Under the pieces are notes generated by a model, which saw only the letters and a program-made list of their open reading frames with translations, did not search any database and was not told the DNA's origin. Below are positions 4,926 through 16,100 of a DNA stretch of 17,684 nt, one piece after another. The stretch lies in assembly GCA_017303735.1 (NCBI GenBank), contig JAFLCF010000089.1, positions 1-17,684 of the forward strand, written 5' to 3'. Both the position numbers and the translations under genes were made by a program. The DNA is from Anaerolineae bacterium (lineage in GTDB: Bacteria; Chloroflexota; Anaerolineae; Anaerolineales; Villigracilaceae). Every line of letters begins with the position of its first letter. Position 1 is the first letter of the stretch.

Positions 4926-7900
4926 GATTTCGCCTTAAATAACGCATCCACCAATTCCACCACACGAATAGGTTTGGGAATGTAATGGTTCATGCCTGCT
5001 TTCAGGCACATCTCACGGTCACCTTGCATGGCATTTGCCGTCAACCCGATAATGTAGGGGTGGTCTGTGGGCCAGCGTGCTACGATCTCACGTGTGGCTT
5101 CCAAGCCGTCCATTTCGGGCATTTGCACATCCATTAAGATCACATCATAGGTCTGGCGTTCCACAGCGTTCACGGTCTCGCGTCCGTTCGCGGCTACATC
5201 TGCACGGTACCCCATTTGCTCAAGCAGGCGCAGCGCCAGTTTTTGGTTTACGGCGTTGTCTTCAGCGAGGAGAATTCTCAACGGATGCCGGGCAGCCATT
5301 TGCGGGTCCGGTTTGAAGCGCTCGGTCGTCGTCTTCTTTACATCCTCATCGGCTTGAATGAAGAGTCCCACCAGCGTATCGAACAGCTGCGATTGTTTGA
5401 TCGGCTTCGAGAGGTAGGCAGAGAAAAGACCGTTTTCATCGCCCGCTTCGCGCCTGCCCAACGAACTGAACAACACCAATGGAAAGCCTGCCTTGCGGGT
5501 GTGCAGGCGTTGTGCCAATTCGAGCCCGTCCATTTCGGGCATGTGCATATCGAGGATGGCAATGTCGAAGGTCTCGCCTTTTTCGATCCACTCAAGTGCA
5601 GCGACCGGCGATTCGGTGTCGCGTGGAATCATACCCCACTTGGCGGTCTGCATGTTGAGGATATAACGGTTGGTTGCATTATCATCCACGATCAACACGC
5701 GTTTGTTTTGCAAGGCAGGTTGTATGCCAAGGTGCATCTGTTTTTTTGCAGGCGGCAGATCTGCGGTTTCGGCTTTGATGTTAAAGGTGAATGTTGAGCC
5801 GCGCCCCGTTCCTTCGCTCGTAACCCACATACTGCCGCCCATCATCTCGGTCAGGCGTTTGCTAATGGCAAGCCCCAGCCCGGTGCCGCCATACTTGCGC
5901 GTGGTGGAAGAATCTGCCTGTGTGAATGATTGGAAGAGACGGCTGATGCCTTCAGGTGACAAGCCGATGCCTGTATCGCGCACGGCAAAGGTTAATGTGA
6001 CCTGCTCACGCCCGCCTCCATTTTTGGACCTTTGGCTGGATACCGTTAAAACGACCTCACCCTCCTCTGTGAATTTGACTGCGTTGCTGAGCAGGTTGGT
6101 GATCACCTGCCGCAGGCGTGTTACATCGCCCACGATGGCGGGGGGAATGTCGCCTTCGAAGATATAGGCAATGTCGATGCTTTTCTCCACGGCACGTGCG
6201 GTTACCAAATCCAGCGAGGCTTCAACACATTCGCGCAGGTCGAAGGGCTGATGTTCCATATCCATGCGCCCGGCTTCGATCTTTGAAAAATCGAGGATAT
6301 CGTTGATAATGGCCAGCAGGGTGTCACTCGAACTGCGGATGGTCTCGACATAGTCACGTTGTTCGTCGTTGAGCTTGGTATCGAGCAAAAGTCCGCTCAT
6401 GCCGATGACGGCGTTCATGGGTGTGCGGATCTCATGACTCATGGTGGCGAGGAAGGCGCTCTTGGCATCGTTGGCTTGTTCTGCCGCAGCGCGTGCCGAA
6501 CGGGCTTCTTCGAACAGACGCGCGTTCTGAATAGCGGTAGCTGTGCCCGAGGCAATGGATTCCATTAATTTGATGATCGAGTCATCGTAGGCATTCTCGC
6601 GTTCGAAGTTCTGTATCGTAAAGCCGCCGATCAAGTCACGACCCACGATCATCGGCACCATGACGACCGATTTCGGAACATCGTCGCCGACGGTCATTTT
6701 CGAGCCGAGCTTCTTCCACAAGATGGGGGAGCGGCGGTTGATGACCAGCGTCTTGCCTTGCAAAGCCGCCTTGTTGGTAAATTCATTGATCGGGAAGGGC
6801 GGCACTTGAATGCGCTCGTTCCCCTTGGTGACGTACTGTGCCGTCACGGTGTTCGTTTCAAAATCGTACAACCCGATACCGATATTATCTTCACGCACGA
6901 GTTCGCGCACTTTGTCGCCTACCATTTCAATGATGGTGCTCATATCAAGCTGTTGGGTGAGTACCTGCCCGATGTCATTTAAGATCTCGAGTTCGGCGGC
7001 GCGGCGTTTGGTCTCGTTGAAGAGGCGTGCATTTTCAAGCGCCACCACGCCCGCGCTGGCGATGGTCTCCAACAGGCGCAGGGTAGACTCTGTGAAATAA
7101 TCTTCGAGTTCGAGGTTTTGCAGGGAGATGCCCGTTACGGAATTCTTGCGGATGATCATGGGCACGGCGCACAACGATTTTGGCAGGCGCGAACGCGATC
7201 CTTTAAAGTCGGGGTAACTTGAGGCGTATTCTTCGAAGTTACGGTTAACAACAAAACTTTTTCTCGTTGCACGTACCTGCCTCACGATGTCCATGTGAAG
7301 ACCAGTCGCTTTTTTAGGCGGGATATCCCATTCCTTGCCTTGTTCGAAGGCAAATTCATAGGTCATGATCTGCGTGTCGAACTCGACGGTGTAGATCACC
7401 GCCGAATGCACTGAAAAGATCTCTGCCAGTTTTCTCCCCACAGACTGATAGATCGATTTGATATCCAGATTCGAAACCAATGCCTGTTGCACCGAGTTAA
7501 GCGCGCCCAGTTCGTTATTCTGTTGCTTGGTTTCCTTTAGCAGACGCTGGGTCTCATTGAATAAATGAGCGTTTTGAATGGCAACGCCCATATTGGCGGC
7601 GAGTGTCTGTAAAATGCGCAAGTTATCTTCGCTGAAAGCTGAAGATACATAGCTTTGCACATCTACAACACCGAGCACCTGATCTCCTACCATGATCGGC
7701 ACGCCCATGTAGGATTTTATATCATCCTCATCTTCAGGTGCAGTTACATAAGCTGCCGCACCGTTGGCTTCGATCTCTTCACTGGTCCCCAGCAATAATG
7801 GACGTTTTGTAATGATGATCTTTGAGGTTAGACCTTCGCCCAATTCCCATGGCGGTTCGTCCTCATAGGAAGTGTTGTTACTAAAACTAAACGCTAACTG

Positions 7901-10900
7901 CACGATATTGGTGCTTGAGTCATACAGCAGAATATCCACGATCTCGGCATTGAATATCTCGTGGATCTTGTTGCCGACATTGCGCGTGATCTCGTTCACG
8001 TTAAGCGCACGCGACATGGATTCACTGACGATGTTTAGAATGGCAAGCTCGTTTGCCCGTTGTTCGGTCTCTTTGAGCAATCGCTCCGTTTCATCGAACA
8101 GACGGACGTTTTCAATGGCAACCCCAATGGAGTTGGCAATGGTCGAGAGCAAACGAACATCTGACTCGGAAAAGGCATCTTCTCTTTCCAAGTTTTGCAA
8201 AGAGATCACACCGCGCACATCTTCACCAACCAGCATGGGAACCCACAAACCGGAATATACGATCACTTCATCGGTTGAGTCGGTACCAAGGTTGTGCGAT
8301 TGGAACTTGCGTGAATGCGTTTCAAAATCTCGGTTGATCAAGATCGGCTGGCGGGTGCGAATGACCTGACCGCCAAATCCGCCGCTGTTCTTCTCGTCGA
8401 TTGGCAGCGGGTCTTGATACAGCCGCTCTCCGTTTTCGATGATATAGGGGTAATACGTGAGCCCGAGCTTCTTTTCGTAAATGCTCAAGACCACGGTTTG
8501 GGCATCGAAAATATCGCGGATCTTATCGCCAATGCGGTCATAGACTGATTGGATGTCCATCTTGGTATCCAACCCGCTGAGGATATCGTTGATGAGTGCT
8601 AGTTCTTCGGCGCGTTCTTGGGTTTCAATCAGCAGATTTTGAGATTCATCGAACAGCCTGGCGTTCTGGATGGAGATGCCCATACCGCCTGCCAGTGTAG
8701 AAAGCAGACGCAGATCGTTTTCTTGAAAAGCTCTTTCCATTTCGAAGTTTTGAATGGAGAGCGACCCAAACACCTGGTTGCCAAGAAGAATGGGAACGGC
8801 AATCAGCGATTTTGGAAAGCTATCGCCTGCAAGCAGGGTCGACCCGTAGGCGCGTGCCATATCTGCCACATTCTCGTTGATGAAAAGCGGCGCTTTGTTA
8901 CGAACAACATATCCCGAAAACCCGGAGAGCGGTTCAGGGTGGGGGTAGACGCGCTCGCCATTCCAATACATATAGGGGAAGGCGGCTGTATCGGTTTCAG
9001 GGTCATAATAGGAGATGATGACTGCTTGTGTGTTGAAGATGCCGCGCACTTTTTCACCGACCAGATCATAGATCGATTGAACATCGAGCTTGGTGGCAAG
9101 CCCTTCCTGAACGCTGTTGATGATCTCCAACTCGGTGGCGCGCTGTTGCACTTCGTTCACAAACTTGGCATTCTGAATGGCGATGGCAGCCTGCAGGGAT
9201 AGTTCCTCGAGGAAATTCATATCCAATGCAGAGAAAGTGCCTAGTCCTTCACGCCAGACTGCCATCATGCCATTGACCTTCGTCCCCGCCAGCAAGGGCG
9301 CAACCAGCAGACGTTCATTCCCTACTTTTGGGGTGCCGGGGATCTGCAGAGTGCGCGGGTCGTTGTTCGTGTCGTTGATGAATTCGGCTTTACCTTCCTT
9401 CGCTAGCGACCCAATGATGCCTTCTCCGATCTTGATGGTATCTGCCATGATCTCGGCGGCGATCACACCGCGGGCAGTGATGGCGCGCAGCGAACGCCCA
9501 TCTGGTTCGGGCACGTAGATGGCGCTGCTGGAGCCGTTCAACAGGTCCAGCGCATGAGCCGCGATCTTATCCATCACGGCGGTCAGGTTGAGGGTTGCAG
9601 AGATGTCACGTCCCACCTCGTTTAAGGCAGCAGATTCGCGGGCATGCCGTGAGGTTTCATCGAACAGGCGTGCATTATCGAGGGCGGCGCTTAGGCTTGC
9701 AGCGATCGTAGACAGTAATTTCAGATCTGAATCTTTGAAGGCATACTCACGGTCAAGGTTTTGCAGGCTGAGAATGCCTATGATCTCATTGCCCACCATC
9801 ATGGGCACGAACATAAGTGACTTGGGCGCTTCACCGGCGGTGAGAGGGGCTTCTCCGAGTTCATGGCTGATGCGTTCAAAGCCTTCATTGATGAGCCAGG
9901 GAGTTTTGCTTTCGATCACCCGCCTGCGGAAGCGGTCAACGGGCAGGGGTGTATCCAATTGCAGCCTCTTGCCGCGTTCGTTGATGTAGCGATGCGTGAC
10001 TGCGTCTGTAGATGGGTTGTAGAGCGTGATCAACACAACCTGTGCATCGAAGACCTCACGGATGTTATCGCCGATCAGGTCGATGGTCGATTGGAAATTA
10101 AGCTTTGAGACCAGCACTTGTTGCAGGTTGTTGATGACGCCCAACTCCCTATTGCGATCTTCGGTCTCTGTCAGAAGGCGCTGAGTTTCGTTGAAGAGGC
10201 GTGAATTTTCTATGATGACCGATGCCTGGTCGGCGAATAATTTCAGAAGACGCAATTCAGATTCGGCAAACCGGCGCGCCTCGGCAAAATGGATGTTCAT
10301 CACCCCTACCACTTTTTGCCTGAATTTGAGCGGAAGCCCGATTAGTGCACCCTTCCAACTTGAAGGAGTATCCCGGTAGAGTGGGTGCGTACTCATATCT
10401 TCCACCAGCAGCATTTCACCGGTCTTAGAAACCGTATCGGTCATTCCGCCGGGGCGCGGGTTGGCAACTGGCGCGTAGGTGATCTGCCCATGCGCGATGG
10501 CGGTGCCAAATTTCAACTGGTTGTTCTCGTAAAGGAACAGGTTGATATTCTCAATGTTGGGCATTAAGGTCGACGTATTTTGCAGCAACGCACTCAACAC
10601 AGTGTCATAATCCAGGTTGGACGATAGCTCGATGGTCGCTTTGCGGATCGCCTCCAGTTCTGCGGCGCGTTGTTCCGTTTCTCGCAACAGACGCTGGGTT
10701 TCATCGAACAAGTGTGCATTTTCCAGTGCCGCGCTCAACGACCCCGCAAGGGTTTCCAACAGGCGCACGTCTGAGGCTTTAAACGAATTCTCCTCATCCA
10801 TATTTTGCAGCGAGATAACACCGCGCACATCGTTCCCCGAGATGAGCGGAACATACAATGCCGATTTTGGAACCAGCGGACCAAGGATCAACTGCGCGTT

Positions 10901-11317
10901 GTACTCATTCATCCGTTCGACGACGTTATCATTGAACAGGAAGGTCTTTTTCTCGCGGATGAGAGCTTTGACCAACCCGCTCATGGGGCGCGGGTCGACA
11001 TGTTCACGTCCATGCCGGTCTACGTAATAGTTGAAGACCTGGGTTTGATTCTTGTGATCGAAGGTGGCGATGATGGTGGTCTGTGCCCCGAACAGATCGC
11101 GGATCCTTTCCCCAACTAGCTCATAGATCGCCTGCATTTCCAAATTGGATGCCAGACCGTCCTGCACGCTTTTGATGATGGCAAGTTCCGCCTCACGCTG
11201 ACGCAACTCTTTTTTGAGTTGCGCGGGTGAAGCTTGTTTTACGCCGACGGCTTTTTTCCCGGCGCTTCGGGCTGCTTTTTTGGGCGTCGTTTCTTTCTTG
11301 GAACCGGTCTTGGGCAT
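4922..11317 (-). CDS. Giant soluble hybrid histidine kinase: 9 GAF, HisKA, HATPase, 2 receivers
   Basis: 2131 residues. The start is placed at 11317 (MPKTGSKK) because GAGGA lies just upstream and a promoter lies about 70 bp further out; the frame stays open to 11521. Residues 1-40 are Lys/Ala-rich. Nine GAF modules follow, ending near residues 205, 377, 553, 720, 890, 1075, 1253, 1433 and 1603. They are joined by coiled-coil linkers resembling [19 protein letters not shown]. HisKA carries H1628 in MSHEIRTPM. HATPase shows N (NLLSNAVKF), G1 (DTGIGL) and G2 (GTGLGL) boxes. Two receivers follow, with phosphoacceptors D1923 ([10 protein letters not shown]) and D2063 ([10 protein letters not shown]). 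There is no transmembrane segment, so sensing is probably cytoplasmic. GAF ligands cannot be told from sequence; no NKxnF-type cyclic-nucleotide motif was seen. HPt and cyclase genes follow directly. Confidence 0.93.
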   Translation of the reverse strand: MPKTGSKKETTPKKAARSAGKKAVGVKQASPAQLKKELRQREAELAIIKSVQDGLASNLEMQAIYELVGERIRDLFGAQTTIIATFDHKNQTQVFNYYVDRHGREHVDPRPMSGLVKALIREKKTFLFNDNVVERMNEYNAQLILGPLVPKSALYVPLISGNDVRGVISLQNMDEENSFKASDVRLLETLAGSLSAALENAHLFDETQRLLRETEQRAAELEAIRKATIELSSNLDYDTVLSALLQNTSTLMPNIENINLFLYENNQLKFGTAIAHGQITYAPVANPRPGGMTDTVSKTGEMLLVEDMSTHPLYRDTPSSWKGALIGLPLKFRQKVVGVMNIHFAEARRFAESELRLLKLFADQASVIIENSRLFNETQRLLTETEDRNRELGVINNLQQVLVSKLNFQSTIDLIGDNIREVFDAQVVLITLYNPSTDAVTHRYINERGKRLQLDTPLPVDRFRRRVIESKTPWLINEGFERISHELGEAPLTAGEAPKSLMFVPMMVGNEIIGILSLQNLDREYAFKDSDLKLLSTIAASLSAALDNARLFDETSRHARESAALNEVGRDISATLNLTAVMDKIAAHALDLLNGSSSAIYVPEPDGRSLRAITARGVIAAEIMADTIKIGEGIIGSLAKEGKAEFINDTNNDPRTLQIPGTPKVGNERLLVAPLLAGTKVNGMMAVWREGLGTFSALDMNFLEELSLQAAIAIQNAKFVNEVQQRATELEIINSVQEGLATKLDVQSIYDLVGEKVRGIFNTQAVIISYYDPETDTAAFPYMYWNGERVYPHPEPLSGFSGYVVRNKAPLFINENVADMARAYGSTLLAGDSFPKSLIAVPILLGNQVFGSLSIQNFEMERAFQENDLRLLSTLAGGMGISIQNARLFDESQNLLIETQERAEELALINDILSGLDTKMDIQSVYDRIGDKIRDIFDAQTVVLSIYEKKLGLTYYPYIIENGERLYQDPLPIDEKNSGGFGGQVIRTRQPILINRDFETHSRKFQSHNLGTDSTDEVIVYSGLWVPMLVGEDVRGVISLQNLEREDAFSESDVRLLSTIANSIGVAIENVRLFDETERLLKETEQRANELAILNIVSESMSRALNVNEITRNVGNKIHEIFNAEIVDILLYDSSTNIVQLAFSFSNNTSYEDEPPWELGEGLTSKIIITKRPLLLGTSEEIEANGAAAYVTAPEDEDDIKSYMGVPIMVGDQVLGVVDVQSYVSSAFSEDNLRILQTLAANMGVAIQNAHLFNETQRLLKETKQQNNELGALNSVQQALVSNLDIKSIYQSVGRKLAEIFSVHSAVIYTVEFDTQIMTYEFAFEQGKEWDIPPKKATGLHMDIVRQVRATRKSFVVNRNFEEYASSYPDFKGSRSRLPKSLCAVPMIIRKNSVTGISLQNLELEDYFTESTLRLLETIASAGVVALENARLFNETKRRAAELEILNDIGQVLTQQLDMSTIIEMVGDKVRELVREDNIGIGLYDFETNTVTAQYVTKGNERIQVPPFPINEFTNKAALQGKTLVINRRSPILWKKLGSKMTVGDDVPKSVVMVPMIVGRDLIGGFTIQNFERENAYDDSIIKLMESIASGTATAIQNARLFEEARSARAAAEQANDAKSAFLATMSHEIRTPMNAVIGMSGLLLDTKLNDEQRDYVETIRSSSDTLLAIINDILDFSKIEAGRMDMEHQPFDLRECVEASLDLVTARAVEKSIDIAYIFEGDIPPAIVGDVTRLRQVITNLLSNAVKFTEEGEVVLTVSSQRSKNGGGREQVTLTFAVRDTGIGLSPEGISRLFQSFTQADSSTTRKYGGTGLGLAISKRLTEMMGGSMWVTSEGTGRGSTFTFNIKAETADLPPAKKQMHLGIQPALQNKRVLIVDDNATNRYILNMQTAKWGMIPRDTESPVAALEWIEKGETFDIAILDMHMPEMDGLELAQRLHTRKAGFPLVLFSSLGRREAGDENGLFSAYLSKPIKQSQLFDTLVGLFIQADEDVKKTTTERFKPDPQMAARHPLRILLAEDNAVNQKLALRLLEQMGYRADVAANGRETVNAVERQTYDVILMDVQMPEMDGLEATREIVARWPTDHPYIIGLTANAMQGDREMCLKAGMNHYIPKPIRVVELVDALFKAKS
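6500..11200 (-). repeat. Coding tandem array of nine GAF modules
   Basis: The linker motif (N-A-x-L-F-x-E-T) recurs on the - strand near + coordinates 10720, 10205, 9675, 9173, 8665, 8111, 7574, 7034 and 6528, giving a period of about 502-554 bp. Modules 1, 3, 5, 6, 8 and 9 are one subtype (LQNxxRExAF and VPMxVG motifs). Modules 2, 4 and 7 are distinct; module 4 has INDTNNDPR and module 7 has [17 protein letters not shown]. Confidence 0.8.
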
Positions 11318-11384
11318 GTATTCCTCTGTCGCCTGCCTCCTATAAAGGCATGGCTGAGTATTACGATCCTCTGTAACAGAATTC

Positions 11385-11413
11385 AGTTTACATAGGCGCG
11401 GTGGAATCGTCAA
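11385..11413 (-). promoter_or_regulatory. Sigma70-like promoter for the 9-GAF kinase-HPt-cyclase unit
   Basis: On the - strand TTGACG (11413-11408, five of six to consensus) is followed after exactly 17 bases by TAAACT (11390-11385, four of six). The start would fall near 11377, leaving a leader of about 60 nt before the ATG at 11317, with a ribosome binding site (GAGGA) just ahead of it. It sits in the only long gap of the locus. Confidence 0.6.
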
Positions 11414-11472
11414 TAGTGGATGGGGAAGAAACAGGCGCATAGAGCCTGTCTGATATTCTTTTGTTATTTTTG

Positions 11473-11484
11473 GGTATTTATACC
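11473..11484. promoter_or_regulatory. Palindrome GGTATTTATACC, possible operator
   Basis: GGTAT and ATACC flank a 2-base centre, about 60 bp upstream of the -35 element at 11408-11413. A short symmetric site in this position could bind an activator or repressor. No regulator consensus is recognised. Confidence 0.3.
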
Positions 11485-11608
11485 TTTGTGAATGGCATCT
11501 TAAAACATACCTGCTACCCAAAGAACCAGCATTGAAACATTTTCCCCGGTAACATTAGTGCTCTTTGAGGCGGTATGTGGTGTTTCTACTTCAGGGTTGG
11601 GGTCAATA

Positions 11609-12760
11609 TTATTCTCTCATAATTGCCAATAAAGTAATATCATCAAATGGGTCGGCTGTACCGATGAAAGTACGTAACGTTTCTTCAATTTCATTTGTAA
11701 AACCGGCTGGGGTTGGCTTTCCAGTTTCTAAAACAGCCATCATTTTATCTTTTCCAAAAAAATCGCCGGTGCTGTTTTGCGTATCTGGGATCCCGTCTGT
11801 AAACGCGATAAGCATATCGCCTGTTGAAAGAGTAAATTCATTGACTCGAAAGACCGTCAGTGGGATGGCGCCAATGGCGGGTCCTGTGCGGGTTAACTCA
11901 GCGGTGACCATACCGTTGTTGACGATCAATGCAGGTTCGTTACCGCCATTGATGTAGGTAAGTTTTCCGCTATTGGATTCGAGTATGCCAATGAAGATGG
12001 TGGCAAACATACTGGAACTTTCGTGTACTTCGGCTACATAGTTGTTTGTCAGTGCAACCGCGTGTTGCAGCCGCTGAGCGGGGGAGACCAAGTCTGGAGA
12101 CGAAGCCGAGGCGCGGATCAGACTGCGGAAAAGGGTCATATACAATGCGGCTCCAATGCCTTTTCCGCAGACATCGGCTACAACGAAGGCAAAGTTGCCA
12201 TCGGGCAGGAGAAATGCGTCGTAAAAATCACCAGCCACCTCCTTGGCAGCTTTAAAGTAGGAGGAGATCTGCCAGCCTGTTATTTGAGGAAGTTCTTCAG
12301 GCAGAAATTCTTTTTGAATATCGCGCGCGATATTGAGTTCGTTTTCAAGGCTTTGCAGGTATAGTTGTTCCTGGTCTCGCAGGCGTTTGCGCTCGAGGCT
12401 GGCGTTAATGCGGGCATGCAGAATGGTAGGTTCAAAGGGCTTGGGTAGATAATCATCGGCGCCCATTTGGATGCCCTTCACCACGCTTTTGAGGTCGTTA
12501 TTTGCCGAAATGATAATGACAGGAATGCCGCGTGTGACAGGGTTAGATTTGGTCTGTTCGAGCACGCTGAAACCATCCATGACCGGCATCATGATATCGA
12601 GCAAGACCAGGTCTGGAGAGTCTGCGTTGATCTTTTTCAAAGCATCTTCTCCGTTTACGGCGGTGAGAAGTTCGTACTCGAAATCGGCGAGTTCCTGTTC
12701 AAGATAATCAACATTGAACGGCTCATCGTCCACGATAAGGATGCGAGGCGGGTTATTCAT
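11609..12760 (-). CDS. Response regulator with SpoIIE/RsbU-type PP2C phosphatase output
   Basis: 383 residues. The N-terminal receiver (about 5-120) has D11/D12, phosphoacceptor D55 (LLDIMMP) and the KPF lysine motif. A linker ARINASLERKRLRD and a helical segment with ARDIQKEFLP lead to the PP2C domain. Metal and catalytic motifs are in order: VAGDFYDAF, VADVCGKG, FATIFIG, GGNEPALI (the usual GHNPP loop altered), FTDGIPDTQ and DDITLL. The invariant aspartates are present, so it should be active. Such proteins dephosphorylate STAS-domain anti-anti-sigma factors in partner-switching systems; no STAS or RsbW-like gene is in this window. The ATG lies 11 bp after the stop of the preceding receiver gene without a good Shine-Dalgarno, so translation is probably coupled. 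Confidence 0.93.
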   Translation of the reverse strand: MNNPPRILIVDDEPFNVDYLEQELADFEYELLTAVNGEDALKKINADSPDLVLLDIMMPVMDGFSVLEQTKSNPVTRGIPVIIISANNDLKSVVKGIQMGADDYLPKPFEPTILHARINASLERKRLRDQEQLYLQSLENELNIARDIQKEFLPEELPQITGWQISSYFKAAKEVAGDFYDAFLLPDGNFAFVVADVCGKGIGAALYMTLFRSLIRASASSPDLVSPAQRLQHAVALTNNYVAEVHESSSMFATIFIGILESNSGKLTYINGGNEPALIVNNGMVTAELTRTGPAIGAIPLTVFRVNEFTLSTGDMLIAFTDGIPDTQNSTGDFFGKDKMMAVLETGKPTPAGFTNEIEETLRTFIGTADPFDDITLLAIMRE

Positions 12761-12771
12761 GGTGTTTGAGG

Positions 12772-13125
12772 TTAGCCCAGAAATTTGTTAAGCATGTCAA
12801 AGAGCAGAGTATCGTTGACCGGTTTGGTAAGGTAGTCATTGCAACCAGCTTCTTCGGCTTTGTGCTTGTGCCCTTCCATGGCATGCGCCGAGAGACCGAT
12901 GATCGGTGTGTGCGGCAGGCTCTCGCGGATCTTGCGCGTGGCTTCATATCCATCCAACACAGGCAATGAGATATCCATCAGGATCAGGTCGGGATTTTTT
13001 TCGATGGCAGTTGCCACACCCTGTGCACCGTCTTTTGCCACAAGCAGGTTGTAATCATCTTCGAGCAATTGGGTGAGCAGGTCAATGTTCAGATCAGTAT
13101 CTTCAACGATCAAAATAGTCTTCAT
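12772..13125 (-). CDS. Stand-alone receiver (DivK/CheY-like response regulator)
   Basis: 117 residues, a receiver domain and nothing else. The acidic pair is E8/D9, the phosphoacceptor D51 (LMDISLP), the switch residue S79 (GLSAHAM) and the lysine K101 (TKP). The ISLPVLDGYEATRKIR helix region resembles DivK-type single-domain regulators. The start is supported by GGAG just upstream (- strand), 14 bp beyond the stop of the large kinase gene. It probably acts as a diffusible phosphate carrier, an allosteric regulator or a phosphate sink for the two kinases of the locus. Gene position between a hybrid kinase and the receiver-phosphatase suggests shared expression. Confidence 0.92.
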   Translation of the reverse strand: MKTILIVEDTDLNIDLLTQLLEDDYNLLVAKDGAQGVATAIEKNPDLILMDISLPVLDGYEATRKIRESLPHTPIIGLSAHAMEGHKHKAEEAGCNDYLTKPVNDTLLFDMLNKFLG

Positions 13126-13139
13126 GGTTTCTCCAATGG

Positions 13140-16100
13140 TTACCGCCCGGTTTGAACAGCGTGTTTGATCTCTTCTGCCAGTTTTTCACTATCAAAACCT
13201 TGTTTGCGCATGATCAGCACCACGCTTTCGCGCAGGCGTTCAGTTTCTTCGTCGGTCAGCTCCTTGGCGCTGATGACGATAATGGGCAGTTCGCGCGTCT
13301 CCGCCTTTTCGCGCAGACGTTCGATGACGCCGAAGCCATCCAGTTTGGGCATCATAATGTCGAGCAAGATCACATCAGGATGCTCCGCCTCGATCGCCGC
13401 CAAACCTGCTTCACCATCCAAAGCGGACTCTAGTCTGAATTCTGACTCTGGAAGCTGCTGGCTTAACATCTCAGCAATATGCGGGTCATCATCCACCGTC
13501 AAAACATGGATGCGCTCATGCGACTTTGGCTTGATCACCTTGCGTAAGGTAGATAACACCTCGGCGGGGTTGAGCGGTTTGAGCAGGTAGGCGGCGGCTC
13601 CCAGGCGCATGCCCAACGCTTTCTTATCCACGATCGTAAGCAGGATGATTGGAATATTAGTCGTTGCCGGGTCGCTTTTTAGGTCGTGCAAAACCTGCCA
13701 GCCGTCTTTATCTGGCATGAGAATGTCGAGCAGAATGGCATCGGGCTTTATCTCGCGGGCTTTTTCCTGCCCAAGGATGCCGTTTCGAGCGCCAATGATC
13801 TCAAACTCATCCGGTCCCAGATTTTCGCGTAAGAGGTACGTGGCATCGGGGTCATCGTCGATAACGAGCACGAGCTTTTGGGTTGCGCCCGCTTTGGTTG
13901 AAGCCTCCGCTCGATGGAGAGGACCCGTATCCGGATTAAGGGAGGAGGCGGGTTTTGTCCCGTATTGAATCGGAACAGTGAGCGTGAAGGTGGAGCCTTT
14001 TCCGTATTCGCTGCTTGCTGTCAGATCGCCGCCAAGCAGACGAGCCAGATTGCGGCTGATGGTGAGACCCAAGCCCGTGCCGCCGTATTGACGTGTGGTG
14101 CTGGTATCGGCTTGTTGAAATTCTTCGAAGATCCGGCTCAACGCCTCTTCGGTGATGCCAATGCCGGTATCACTCACATCCACGGTCAGCATGTCTCGTT
14201 CGCGATGTGCACGCAGTGTGATCTTTCCGGCGGCTGTGAACTTGGCAGCATTGCTGAGCATATTGAGAACGATCTGCTTGATCTTGTCTTGATCAGAATA
14301 GATCATGCCCAACGATTCATCCGCTGCTTTTATCAAACGCACCGTGGGTTTCAAAAGCGGAGTGGCAGTGTTGGCGCACAGGTCGATGAGCGAATTGACA
14401 TTGAAGTTGGCAGCTTGCACATCCATGCGCCCGGCTTCGATCTTGGCAATATCGAGCACAGTGTTGATCAGGCTCAATAAATGTTCAGAACTGCTGAGAA
14501 CCTTATCAAGATTTTCGGTTTGCTTCTCAGGCAATATGCCTTCGCTCTTTCTTCTCACGATGCGTGTGAAACCGATGATGGCATTGAGCGGAGTGCGCAG
14601 CTCATGGCTCATATTCGCAAGGAAGGCGCTCTTTGCCTGATTGGCGTGTTCTGCCGCATCGCGGGCTTCCTGAGCTTCGTCGAAGAGGCGTTGGGTTTCA
14701 TTGAAGAGGCGCGCATTTTCAATGGCGACGCCCATGTTCGCCGAGAGAGTTTGTAAAAGGCGCAGGTTGCCTTCATTGAAAGCGCGGGCTTTATAACTTT
14801 GCACATCCACCACGCCCAGCACGCGATCGCCGACCATGATGGGCACACCCATGTAGGATTTTATTTCTTCTTCATCCACCGGGGCAGTGATGTATGCCGC
14901 TGCTCCATTTTCACTGATCTCTTCGGCGCTGCTTAACAGAAGCGGTTGTTTGGTAATGATGATCTTCGAGGTAAGCCCTTCGCCCAACTCCCACGGCGGC
15001 TCTTCTTCATAATATTCATTGTCGCTGTAACTGAAGGTTAATTGAACGATATTTGTCGCGGGGTTGTAGAGCAGAATATCTACGATCTCGGCGTTGAAGA
15101 TCTCCTGCACTTTGTTGCCTACGTTGCGGGTCACCTCGCGGACATCGAGCGTGCGGGTCATCGATTCGCTGACGTTGTTGAGAATGGCAAGTTCCGCTGC
15201 ACGCTGTTCGGTCTGTTCAAACAACTGCGTGTTTTGGATGGCGATCACCGCCTGCCTTGCGAGGTTGTTCATGAATTCCAGTTCGGCTTCTGTGAAGAGA
15301 TTATCGGCTCCATGCCGCCAGACTGCCATAAGACCTTTGAGCTCATCATTGGCGAGCAATGGAATTGCCAGCATGTGCTCATCCGACATGCTTTCGGTGC
15401 CGGTGATTATCAATGCACGTGGATCGTTGTTGGTGTCGTTGACGATCTCGGCTTTTTTCGTGAGGGCAATATTGCCAAGCAAGCCTTCGCCCAAGATGAT
15501 CGTGTCGTTCCTGAGTTCTTCGGCTTCCAGCCCTACTGCGGCAATGGCGCGGAAGACCCTTCCATTCTGTTCCGGCAGGAAGAGCGCGCTCAAATCGCCG
15601 CCCAACAGTTCTCTTGCGTGGTTGGCAATACTCTGCAACACGGTTGTGGCTTCAAGGCTCGAAGAAATGTCTCGCCCTACTTCAGCCAGCGTAGCCATTT
15701 CTCTTGCGCGGCGCTGGGTTTCTGCATGCAAACGTGCGGTTTTGATCGCCGCCCCGGCATTTGCCGCTACAGTAGAGAGCAGCCGCAAGGCATCTTGATC
15801 AAACACCCCTTCCTTTTGCACACTTTGCACACTCAGCACGCCAATGGTCTCGCGCCCGGCTTTGATGGGCACGCCCAAATACGAACGCGCTTTGCGTCCG
15901 AGCCGCTGAATGCCCATGGCGCTGCTTTGTTCTTCCACATTGCGGTTGAAGATCAATGGCTCTCCATCGCGGATGATGCGGCTGGTCATGCCGTCGCCAT
16001 AGGGGATGGGTTCGATCACATCCCCATATTGATAGGGGAACTGGATCATGTTGGTCTGCGGATCAAGCAATGCCAGATAGGCAATATCGGCATTGAACGT

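Larger units (their letters stand above)
11318..11608. other. 291-bp intergenic region within the signalling locus
   Basis: This is the only sizeable gap among the - strand genes. I see no open frame with a plausible start and ribosome binding site. It holds the promoter at 11385-11413, a weak hairpin at 11431-11449 (ACAGGC/GCCTGT, with only TTT after it on the - strand) and the palindrome GGTATTTATACC at 11473-11484. It is AT-richer than the flanking genes. Confidence 0.6.

Noticed and set aside
6500..11200. Regular ~0.5-kb repeats considered as a CRISPR or mobile repeat array
   Set aside because: The repeats are in-frame protein modules (GAF plus linker) with diverged DNA and no spacer architecture.
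11430..11450. Hairpin ACAGGC/GCCTGT as terminator of the PP2C gene
   Set aside because: The stem is only 6 bp and the following tract is only TTTCTT on the - strand; too weak to call.
11318..11521. Upstream extension of the giant kinase frame to 11521
   Set aside because: The extra 68 residues are not GAF-like or signal-like and overlap the promoter. The ATG at 11317 has its own ribosome binding site.
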